Made by a program: the position numbers and the translations under genes | DNA from: an uncultured Spirochaetales bacterium | Lineage (GTDB): Bacteria; Spirochaetota; Spirochaetia; Sphaerochaetales; Sphaerochaetaceae | Assembly: GCA_949285785.1 (NCBI GenBank) | Contig: CASEAG010000028.1 | Span: 291,161-355,160, forward strand | Direction of reading: 5' to 3' | DNA length: 64,000 nucleotides | The notes under the pieces: generated by a model | Told to the model about the DNA's origin: nothing | The model's database searches: none | The model's input: only the letters and a program-made list of their open reading frames with translations | Shown: one piece after another, positions 34,805 through 41,902 of the stretch | Numbering within the stretch: the stretch's first letter is position 1 | Layout of the letters: each line of letters opens with the position of its first letter

Positions 34805-35941
34805 TCATTCTGGGACTTCTTCAAAAAAGATGTCCTTCCAAAACAAATAGGTCTTGTTGTTCGTACTGTAAAAGAATGCAAGTCCATAATGCCGACCTCC
34901 ATCCATGTCCACAACCTGGAGCACGTTGTCTGTGGCATATATTCCTGCAAACCGCCCCACAGGAAGCCCATCTATGTTCATCGAACCTGCAGCAAGACTT
35001 CCATCGACATATTGGAATTTGTTGCTTGTGAATACTTCAGGATCCTCTTGCCATACCGGCCCTTTCAGCCTATCAAGGGACAGAGCATCAAGACTTGCTG
35101 CTTCTGCATCATGCAACGTGTAGCGCAACATGTCGTTTTCACATAGGATTGCCCCGTCCCCAATTGCCTGTTCAATCGGCATCGCGAAGTGCATCACTGA
35201 CGGTATTCGGTCGGGACTGGAAAACAATATCGTGCTGTCATCGACTACATGATATGTACCCTTGCCGTAATGGTTGTCCTCAAGCCAGGTGACTGAGCCT
35301 TCGCCATCAAAGTAGTAGACGGCGTAGACAAGCCCCGTATTGTCACCTCGGCCAATCCAGAGGCCCTTCATCTCCGCTTCCAGTGAAGAGCCGTCAACAG
35401 GAACAATGTATGGATCCGGAACAACAAGAGATGGCGTGAAATCAAGCTCACTGTTATAGCCGTAATCGGTATCGTCATAGCAGAATTCGATGATGGCACC
35501 AGAAATCGTCTCTGTCTCCAATGTCTCGAAAATCACCTCGATGACCTGGGACTGTCCTGGCATCAGAGAGACCTGTGGCTGTGGTGAATGGATGCCACTC
35601 CACCATCTTGAAAAATATTTGTTGCCGTTTGCAAGCGTGATTGAGGGCATGCCAGTCAGCTTGTCCAGGTCAATCTGCATGTTGGCATTGTTCGTAATCG
35701 TCATGAAGACGATATAGAGGGTGTTGCCGTCTGCCGACTGCCACAGGGGTCCTTCGCTGTATTGTCGATATGAATCCAAGGAAACGGCATATTCATACTG
35801 GATGGAGAAAATCTCCTCCTTCTGAACAGGAAAATCAGGACTCGGGACATCTTGTCCGGGAAGATTGTCTGGTTGCTGGCAGGACAGCAACATCAGAAGA
35901 AGCATCGTTGCAATGAGCAGGGTCCTGACGTGTCTCAACAT
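34805..35941 (-). CDS. lipoprotein carried inside the prophage
   Basis: About 378 residues. The signal peptide ends Leu-Leu-Met-Leu-Leu-Ser-Cys-Gln, a clear lipobox, followed by a Pro-rich linker. The body is acidic and beta-rich with a repeated Gly-Leu-Trp-Ile-Gly-type segment; no family is recognised. It lies antisense between two early phage genes and has lower G+C than they do, so it looks like a moron expressed from the lysogen. ATG 35941 has GGGAGG before it; ATG 35971 is in frame. Confidence 0.72.
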   Translation of the reverse strand: MLRHVRTLLIATMLLLMLLSCQQPDNLPGQDVPSPDFPVQKEEIFSIQYEYAVSLDSYRQYSEGPLWQSADGNTLYIVFMTITNNANMQIDLDKLTGMPSITLANGNKYFSRWWSGIHSPQPQVSLMPGQSQVIEVIFETLETETISGAIIEFCYDDTDYGYNSELDFTPSLVVPDPYIVPVDGSSLEAEMKGLWIGRGDNTGLVYAVYYFDGEGSVTWLEDNHYGKGTYHVVDDSTILFSSPDRIPSVMHFAMPIEQAIGDGAILCENDMLRYTLHDAEAASLDALSLDRLKGPVWQEDPEVFTSNKFQYVDGSLAAGSMNIDGLPVGRFAGIYATDNVLQVVDMDGGRHYGLAFFYSTNNKTYLFWKDIFFEEVPE

Positions 35942-36049
35942 GTTGCCTCCCACTTGGAGACGATACTTCATAACCGAAATTGAATCCAGATTGTGATTGT
36001 CCCATTGCCAGAACCTACCTCAAATCTCCTTTCCAATAGGAGAACTTCT

Positions 36050-37972
36050 ATGATCCACACGCTCAGCATCGACATCGAGACCTATTCGTCAGCAGACCTT
36101 GCAAAGGCCGGAACCTACCGATATGCAGAGTCGGAAGACTTCAGAGTGCTGCTTTTCGGATACTCCGCCGACCATGGGCCTGTCCATGTCGTCGACCTGG
36201 AAAACGGAGAGATCATCCCTCCCGACATCCTTGAAGCGATCCGGAATCCGTCTGTGGTGAAGTGGGCCTTCAACGCCTCGTTCGAACGGGTCTGCCTGTC
36301 GAGACATCTCGGGCTGCCAACAGGAGAATATCTCGATCCGTCTTCATGGCGATGCTCGATGGTGTGGTCGGCTTATCTGGGTCTGCCGATGTCGCTGGAG
36401 AACGTGGGATCGGTCCTTGGACTTGAACATCAGAAGATGAAGGAAGGCCGACTCCTGATCAGACGGTTCTGCAGACCCGGCAGGTGCGGACGATGCCTTC
36501 CTTCGGATCATCCGGACGAGTGGGCACTATTCAAGGAGTACAACCGCCGTGACGTCGAGACCGAGATGGCCATCCAGGACAGGCTGTCGCCCTTCCCCGT
36601 TCCCGACTCCGTCTGGAAGGAATATGCCGACAGCGAAATCATCAATGACCGCGGAGTGCTCGTCGACCTTGCGATGGCGAGGAAGGTCATAGACATCGAC
36701 AGACAGTCCAGCGCAGACATCGCATCAAGGCTCAGGGAGATCACGGGGCTCGAGAATCCGAACTCGACCATGCAGATGAAGGCGTGGCTTGCCGACAACG
36801 GACTCGAGGTCGAGACGCTCGGCCGGAAGGAGGTCGCAGCGCTTGCAGCCAATGTTCAGGAGGAACTCAGGGAGCCATTGCAACTTCGTCTCAAGCTGGC
36901 GAAGTCGTCAATCAGGAAGTATGACGCGATGCTCGCCACGGCATGCTCCGACGCAAGGGCAAGAGGCATGTTCCAGTTCTACGGATCGCACACTGGGCGC
37001 TGGGCCGGTCGTCATGTACAGCTGCAGAACCTTCCACAGAACCACATGGCCGACCTGGCTGACGCAAGGAAGAGGGTCATGACGATGGACTACCCTGCCC
37101 TACGGGAACAGGTTGCAGACATCCCAGACCTCCTGAGCCAGCTCATCAGGACGACCTTCATCCCGCCGAAGGAAACGAAGTTCATAGTCGTCGACTACTC
37201 CGCCATCGAGGCCAGGGTCGTCTCGTGGTATGCGGGAGAGGAATGGCGCCTCGAAGTCTTCCGCCATGACGGCGACATCTATTCGGAGACCGCCTCCAGG
37301 ATGTTCGGCGTCCCTGTCGCCAAGCACGGCCCCAATGCGGATCTGAGGCAGAAGGGAAAGCGTGCCGAGCTCGCATGCGGCTACGGAGGATCGGTGGGAG
37401 CCATGAAGGCCATGGGCGCCGTGGAGATGGGAATTCCCGAGGAGGAGCTGAGGGGCATCGTGGACGCATGGAGGAAGGCCAACCCCGCCATAGTGCGCTT
37501 CTGGTGGGATGTCGACAGGGCGGCGAAGACCGCAATCCGGAACAGGAAGCCCGTGAGACTCGGCAGCCTCGTCATGTCGGATGAGCGTGGCATCCTCTTC
37601 ATCCAGCTGCCATCCGGAAGAAGGCTTGCCTACCAGAAGGCGGCTGTCGGTCTCAACCGCTTCGGCGGTGAAGGCATCACCCACCTCGGCGTCGACGGCA
37701 CGACGAGGAAATGGAGAACGCTAGAGACATACGGCCCCAAGCTCGTCGAGAACATCGTGCAGGCGACGAGCAGGGACATCCTCGCCCATGCCATCGGTCT
37801 GATGAGGGACCTGCGTGTCGTCATGCACATCCATGACGAGGTCATAATTGAGGCTCCTGTTTCCATGCAGGTCGATGATGTCGTTCAGATCATGACCACC
37901 CTGCCCTCATGGGCCGATGGGCTGCCTCTGTCCGCAGACGGATACGAGTGCAGTTTTTACATGAAGGATTGA
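36050..37972 (+). CDS. phage family A DNA polymerase
   Basis: 640 residues. The N-terminal 3'-5' exonuclease shows Ser-Ile-Asp-Ile-Glu-Thr (DxE), Asn-Ala-Ser-Phe-Glu-Arg and Tyr-Asn-Arg-Arg-Asp-Val. The polymerase part has Val-Asp-Tyr-Ser-Ala-Ile-Glu-Ala-Arg (motif A), Arg-Gln-Lys-Gly-Lys-Arg-Ala-Glu-Leu-Ala-Cys-Gly-Tyr-Gly (motif B) and Met-His-Ile-His-Asp-Glu (motif C). It copies the phage genome. An AGGAG precedes ATG 36050. It follows the lipoprotein cargo, so the early operon restarts here, with a promoter not clearly seen. Confidence 0.93.
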   Translation: MIHTLSIDIETYSSADLAKAGTYRYAESEDFRVLLFGYSADHGPVHVVDLENGEIIPPDILEAIRNPSVVKWAFNASFERVCLSRHLGLPTGEYLDPSSWRCSMVWSAYLGLPMSLENVGSVLGLEHQKMKEGRLLIRRFCRPGRCGRCLPSDHPDEWALFKEYNRRDVETEMAIQDRLSPFPVPDSVWKEYADSEIINDRGVLVDLAMARKVIDIDRQSSADIASRLREITGLENPNSTMQMKAWLADNGLEVETLGRKEVAALAANVQEELREPLQLRLKLAKSSIRKYDAMLATACSDARARGMFQFYGSHTGRWAGRHVQLQNLPQNHMADLADARKRVMTMDYPALREQVADIPDLLSQLIRTTFIPPKETKFIVVDYSAIEARVVSWYAGEEWRLEVFRHDGDIYSETASRMFGVPVAKHGPNADLRQKGKRAELACGYGGSVGAMKAMGAVEMGIPEEELRGIVDAWRKANPAIVRFWWDVDRAAKTAIRNRKPVRLGSLVMSDERGILFIQLPSGRRLAYQKAAVGLNRFGGEGITHLGVDGTTRKWRTLETYGPKLVENIVQATSRDILAHAIGLMRDLRVVMHIHDEVIIEAPVSMQVDDVVQIMTTLPSWADGLPLSADGYECSFYMKD

Positions 37973-37976
37973 GGTC

Positions 37977-38408
37977 ATGGACGTCAGGAATCACGAAGGA
38001 TACATGGACATGACGCCATATCTCGCCCTTTCCAAATGCCATACGAGAAAGTGGTACAAGGTCGTCTACATCTGCTCTCCATATGCAGGTAATGTCGAAG
38101 CCAATATCGAGAACGCCAGGCGCTATTGCCGCTATGCTGTCGAGGCCGGATGCATGCCGGTCGCTCCCCATCTTCTGTATCCGCAGTTCATGGACGACGG
38201 CAACCCATGCGAGAGGGATGCGGCGTTGAAGTTCGGCATCGTGCTGCTGTCCAGATGCGCTGAGCTCTGGTGGTTCGGCAACCGCATCAGCTCGGGGATG
38301 CGCGGTGAAATCGAATTTGCCAAACGAAAGGGCATCCCCGTGATACACATTGACGAAGACGTCATTCGTGGGCGCTTGACGACTGCGGAAATGCGCGGCA
38401 GGGTGTGA
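37977..38408 (+). CDS. DUF4406-like protein (deoxyribosyltransferase fold)
   Basis: 143 residues. Val-Tyr-Ile-Cys-Ser-Pro-Tyr-Ala-Gly-Asn, Asn-Ala-Arg-Arg-Tyr-Cys, Pro-Val-Ala-Pro-His-Leu and Ser-Ser-Gly-Met-Arg-Gly-Glu-Ile match the DUF4406/DUF7768 group, which has the fold of nucleoside 2-deoxyribosyltransferases and TIR-like enzymes. It may act on nucleotides for phage DNA synthesis. Four bases separate it from the polymerase stop. Confidence 0.7.
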   Translation: MDVRNHEGYMDMTPYLALSKCHTRKWYKVVYICSPYAGNVEANIENARRYCRYAVEAGCMPVAPHLLYPQFMDDGNPCERDAALKFGIVLLSRCAELWWFGNRISSGMRGEIEFAKRKGIPVIHIDEDVIRGRLTTAEMRGRV

Positions 38409-38430
38409 GTCGCAGAGGAGATGAAACGAT

Positions 38431-38904
38431 ATGGCAGAAGAAGCAAGAATCAGTGATTTCTCGATTTCCGGACTCCAGATGATGGAGAGCACGGACGGCT
38501 ACGCTATAAGATGCAGACTTCTTTACAAAGGCAAGAGTCTCGGAATGTTCTTCGACAAGGGAGACGGAAGCGAGTACTACTTCTATCCCGATAACGGTCA
38601 CAGTCAAGCCGAGGTCGAGGCGATGCTCACGGGAGAGGACTTCCCTCCAATCGACAACTTCCTTCCCGACCTGCCCCCACTCAGCTGGAACATCGGCATC
38701 CTCGTCGAGGAACTCATCAATCGAAAGGACCTCGATGACAGAATTGCCAAAGCGAAGAAGGAAGACAGGGATCTTGTCGTCATCGACGACGAGAAGGCCG
38801 GATACAGGTACTATGTGAAATTCCGCAGTTTCGCCCCCGATGAGGCCGTGGCCATGTACGTCAAGGCGAACTATGGCGACGGCGTGAAGTGGGTCAGATA
38901 TTAA
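38431..38904 (+). CDS. phage hypothetical protein
   Basis: 157 residues, acidic, no signal or membrane helix. It has a beta-rich N-terminal half (Tyr-Ala-Ile-Arg-Cys-Arg-Leu-Leu-Tyr) and a helical middle. Two surface segments, Ser-Glu-Tyr-Tyr-Phe-Tyr and Tyr-Arg-Tyr-Tyr-Val-Lys, are aromatic. No family is recognised. It is the last G+C-rich gene before the A+T-rich cassette. Confidence 0.55.
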   Translation: MAEEARISDFSISGLQMMESTDGYAIRCRLLYKGKSLGMFFDKGDGSEYYFYPDNGHSQAEVEAMLTGEDFPPIDNFLPDLPPLSWNIGILVEELINRKDLDDRIAKAKKEDRDLVVIDDEKAGYRYYVKFRSFAPDEAVAMYVKANYGDGVKWVRY

Positions 38905-38909
38905 TGCCC

Positions 38910-38938
38910 TTACAATAAACACTATTCTTTTGTAGAAT
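38910..38938 (+). promoter_or_regulatory. promoter of the cassette C5 methyltransferase
   Basis: TTACAA (38910-38915), 17 bases, TAGAAT (38933-38938), 26 bases before ATG 38964. It gives the methyltransferase its own expression, independent of the phage early operon. Confidence 0.65.
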
Positions 38939-38963
38939 CACACTAACTTTGGAGTCTATGATA

Positions 38964-40013
38964 ATGAACAAACTGACAGCCATTTCTCTTTTCACAGGTG
39001 CTGGAGGAATGGATATTGGCTTTGAAAAAGCTGGATTTGAAATACTTTGGGCGAACGAACTTGATGTCGATGCTTCTAAAACCTATACCCAGAACCATCC
39101 ATCAACCAAAACTGTTGTCGGCGATATAAACAATTGCATTCCAATGCTTTCAGAATACAGAGGAGCAGACATTGTCTTTGGAGGTCCTCCTTGCCAAGGT
39201 TTTTCGGTCGCTGGGAAAATGGATCCCAATGATGGCAGAAGCAAATTGATTTTCTCTTTTCTTAAAGCCGTGGAAATCGTCCAACCAAAGGTCTTTGTCA
39301 TGGAAAACGTGAAGGCGCTTGCTAAACTTGATAAGTGGGCAAATGTAAGAGCTGAATACTTTGACCAAGCCTCTAAGTTGGGGTATACATGCTATGCTTA
39401 TGTTCTAAATGCTACTGACTACGGTGTTCCTCAAAAAAGGGAGAGAGTTTTTTTTGTTGGAATAAAAGACGATCTCTTTTTTGGAGACCAAATCAGAGCA
39501 CTTATTGAAAAGCAAAAGTGCAATACGCCGACAATTAGGGAGTTGCTTACTCCACTTGGCAAGGCCGGTTCAAAAAACAACCCCAAAACATGCACAGCAA
39601 AGATTACATATGCAACAAACCCAGTAATGCGCCAGTCTCCATATGCTGGAATGATGTTTAATGGCATGGGTCGTCCAATAAATTTGGACAGTTTTGCTAA
39701 TACTTTACCAGCCTCAATGGGAGGGAATAAAACACCCATAATTGATGAAGATTATTTGTTTGATAACACCAAGAATAACTGGATTGAAGATTACCATAAT
39801 CAGCTGAAACATGGATATAAGCCTGAATTTGGAGAAGCACCCACTAGACTACGAAGACTAACAATAAAAGAAGCAGCTTTAATCCAAACCTTTCCTGAAG
39901 ACTACGTTTTCTGTGGTAAGAAATCAGCAATCTATAGACAAATTGGAAATGCAGTCCCATGCAAGCTTGCAGAAGTAGTTGCGAGAGCTGTTTATGAATA
40001 TCTCCACAAATAA
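38964..40013 (+). CDS. DNA (cytosine-5)-methyltransferase of an R-M-like cassette
   Basis: 349 residues. Motif I Leu-Phe-Thr-Gly-Ala-Gly-Gly-Met-Asp, motif IV Gly-Gly-Pro-Pro-Cys-Gln-Gly-Phe-Ser with the catalytic Cys, motif VI Glu-Asn-Val, motif VIII Gln-Lys-Arg-Glu-Arg and motif X Gln-Ile-Gly-Asn-Ala-Val-Pro are intact. Start is ATG 38964 or 38958. The gene has far lower G+C than the phage genes around it and its own promoter. It converges on a nuclease-like gene and a glycosylase, together forming a modification unit. Target sequence unknown. Confidence 0.92.
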   Translation: MNKLTAISLFTGAGGMDIGFEKAGFEILWANELDVDASKTYTQNHPSTKTVVGDINNCIPMLSEYRGADIVFGGPPCQGFSVAGKMDPNDGRSKLIFSFLKAVEIVQPKVFVMENVKALAKLDKWANVRAEYFDQASKLGYTCYAYVLNATDYGVPQKRERVFFVGIKDDLFFGDQIRALIEKQKCNTPTIRELLTPLGKAGSKNNPKTCTAKITYATNPVMRQSPYAGMMFNGMGRPINLDSFANTLPASMGGNKTPIIDEDYLFDNTKNNWIEDYHNQLKHGYKPEFGEAPTRLRRLTIKEAALIQTFPEDYVFCGKKSAIYRQIGNAVPCKLAEVVARAVYEYLHK

Positions 40014-40020
40014 ATGAGTC

Positions 40021-40040
40021 ATGCATCAGTTTAGATGCAT
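40021..40040. terminator. inverted repeat between convergent cassette genes
   Basis: ATGCATC (40021-40027) pairs with GATGCAT (40034-40040). It spans the end of the nuclease-like gene and lies seven bases after the methyltransferase stop, so it could stop both transcripts. Confidence 0.45.
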
Positions 40041-41129
40041 CCATAGCTTCTTCACTTTCTCCGATGTATTAATATCATTGACATAAGCATTCAGGAGAGA
40101 GTGAAATTTTTTTCTTGCTTCACCGTTTATTCTTTCTAGCATAAATCTCAACCATTCAAATATATTCCAAAAGATATACCTAACATCCTCACGATCATAA
40201 TAACCAAGGCTCAAAGAGGAATTTATTTTTTCCATTTCTCTTGGGCAATCTTCTGGTCTGCAAATAACAATTACCTCATGCACAGGTTCTCCAATTTCCG
40301 CATACGCGTGTAGGCATTTTAACGAATCATCTATTCGAGCTGAATCAAATGGTTTTACAGTAATTTCATATACTTTGTATATACTGCCATCTGATAACTC
40401 TTCATTTATATCACCGGGTTTTTTACTAGTCGTACTAGTTGTTGAAGCCCTATCATCACCAGTTACATTCACGTCGTCTTGAAGCGATTCATGAAAGGTC
40501 GACAATAAAAGAAAAGAAATCTTCTGTGGAGTATTTCCTCTATCAGGAGCTTCGACTATCAATCTTTTGCAGATGTCAAAGAGAATAGTGCTGGAAGCAG
40601 TAGGTTCGATCTCAATTTTCAGGTCCTCAACCATCTCGCTTTCGGAAATCAGATTTGCTAAAATCTTGGCGAGAACAATATCTACATTATCTCTATCAGC
40701 TTCAAGCCCTTCTACAATGTTTACTACAGCTTCACCTGATTCACGAGGCCTCTTATTTTCACTCCATGATCGGTCAATAGCCTTTATTGCTTTGCCGACA
40801 TTTAAGGGACCCGACTGCCTGTGTGGAATGTGTTTTTCTCTCAGAAACTTTTTTATTGGACCCTCAAATATTGCGCGAGGTTTACAGGCATATAAATCCT
40901 TTGAAGCTTCATAAGTAGGATCAAGTTTCATTGCAACACAAATTACAATCAGGATTTCTCTAAACCCCCAGGCCTCAAGTTTTTCTACTTTGTCATTTAT
41001 CACTTTGTTGAACAAATAAAAAATATCCGCATCAAATTCAGAATCCTTTAACACGACACCTGAAATTGCGTCATAATATGCCTGCTCTAAAATTTTAATT
41101 ATTAATGAATTCCTTTCTTCAACTTTCAT
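40026..41129 (-). CDS. candidate restriction endonuclease
   Basis: 367 residues, A+T-rich gene. The N-terminal 200 residues are helical. Near residue 240 there is Lys-Pro-Gly-Asp-Ile, then 14 residues on Glu-Ile-Thr-Val-Lys-Pro-Phe, an order like a PD-(D/E)XK nuclease core, followed by Val-Ile-Val-Ile-Cys-Arg. Its place beside a C5 methyltransferase supports a type II restriction enzyme, but no family is recognised. Translation is coupled to the upstream glycosylase by a four-base overlap. Confidence 0.5.
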   Translation of the reverse strand: MKVEERNSLIIKILEQAYYDAISGVVLKDSEFDADIFYLFNKVINDKVEKLEAWGFREILIVICVAMKLDPTYEASKDLYACKPRAIFEGPIKKFLREKHIPHRQSGPLNVGKAIKAIDRSWSENKRPRESGEAVVNIVEGLEADRDNVDIVLAKILANLISESEMVEDLKIEIEPTASSTILFDICKRLIVEAPDRGNTPQKISFLLLSTFHESLQDDVNVTGDDRASTTSTTSKKPGDINEELSDGSIYKVYEITVKPFDSARIDDSLKCLHAYAEIGEPVHEVIVICRPEDCPREMEKINSSLSLGYYDREDVRYIFWNIFEWLRFMLERINGEARKKFHSLLNAYVNDINTSEKVKKLWMHLN

Positions 41130-41803
41130 AATAAACCCTCCTTTTTAGTTATTCCGTTGTCCAATGCACGATATAAAAATCGGGATGCGATTGAACAATA
41201 TGGGTTCCAACTTTCCGTATTCTTTTTTATAGATTTTTGTGACACATCTTGGGTTGAATAAGCCCATTTATAAGCAGCACAAAAAGCACCGTCTTCAAAA
41301 GGTAAGACATTTTTACGGTCTAGAACAAAAATCAAATACATTTTTGCAGTCCAAGGTCCTATTCCTTTTATCCTTGTTAGGCTTTGAATAATATCGGAGT
41401 CATTTTTTTCTTCTAACGCGGAGAAATCAAGCTCCCCAGAAACAACTGCTTGAGTAAGATTTCTGATATAACTTACCTTGGCATTTGAAATGCCTGTGTT
41501 CCGTATTTGGTCATTAGTCAAATTATTGATAGTCTTTACTGTGATTTGACCGTTACATAGCTCGACTAATCGATTTGTTATGATGTCTCCTGCCTTATTT
41601 GAAAGCATTTGAGCAATAATATTCGCCACAAGAAAGCTATATGAATCATCATAAGGTCTATATTCTATTGGACCGACCAGGTTGATCACTCTGGCAATCG
41701 TAGAATCATTTTTTATTAAATGCTTTACTGCTTCGCTTTCAGAATTTAATAAAACTTCATCATGCATTTCATTGGACCTGTTGCCCAGTCTACTTGAAGA
41801 CAC
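41126..41803 (-). CDS. HhH-GPD (AlkA-like) DNA glycosylase of the cassette
   Basis: 225 residues or 213 if ATG 41767 is used. The helix-hairpin-helix reads Ile-Lys-Gly-Ile-Gly-Pro-Trp-Thr-Ala-Lys-Met, and the catalytic Asp is in Leu-Pro-Phe-Glu-Asp-Gly, as in AlkA. It should cut N-glycosidic bonds of damaged or mismatched bases. Beside a C5 methyltransferase it may repair T:G mismatches from 5-methylcytosine deamination, like Vsr or thermophilic Mig enzymes, or act as part of the restriction step. It is first in the two-gene minus-strand operon. Confidence 0.72.
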   Translation of the reverse strand: MSSSRLGNRSNEMHDEVLLNSESEAVKHLIKNDSTIARVINLVGPIEYRPYDDSYSFLVANIIAQMLSNKAGDIITNRLVELCNGQITVKTINNLTNDQIRNTGISNAKVSYIRNLTQAVVSGELDFSALEEKNDSDIIQSLTRIKGIGPWTAKMYLIFVLDRKNVLPFEDGAFCAAYKWAYSTQDVSQKSIKKNTESWNPYCSIASRFLYRALDNGITKKEGLL

Positions 41804-41828
41804 ATCGATTGTGAAGCATTTGGGTGCT

Positions 41829-41894
41829 GTCCCTACCCTTAACCTCCATCCCTATAGGGAACATCGCAAGTCCCCGCATCACGTGAATGGAGGT
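41829..41894 (+). promoter_or_regulatory. phage early RNA leader, copy 2
   Basis: TCCCTA (41830-41835) pairs with TAGGGA (41855-41860). The loop holds ACCTCCAT (41842-41849), fully complementary to ATGGAGGT (41887-41894) that contains the SD of the VirE gene. Compared with copy 1, the outer C-G pair has become T-A, so the stem is kept through a paired change. A DNA palindrome CCCTATAGGG also lies here and could be a protein site instead. Confidence 0.6.
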
Positions 41895-41902
41895 GACTGT
41901 CC

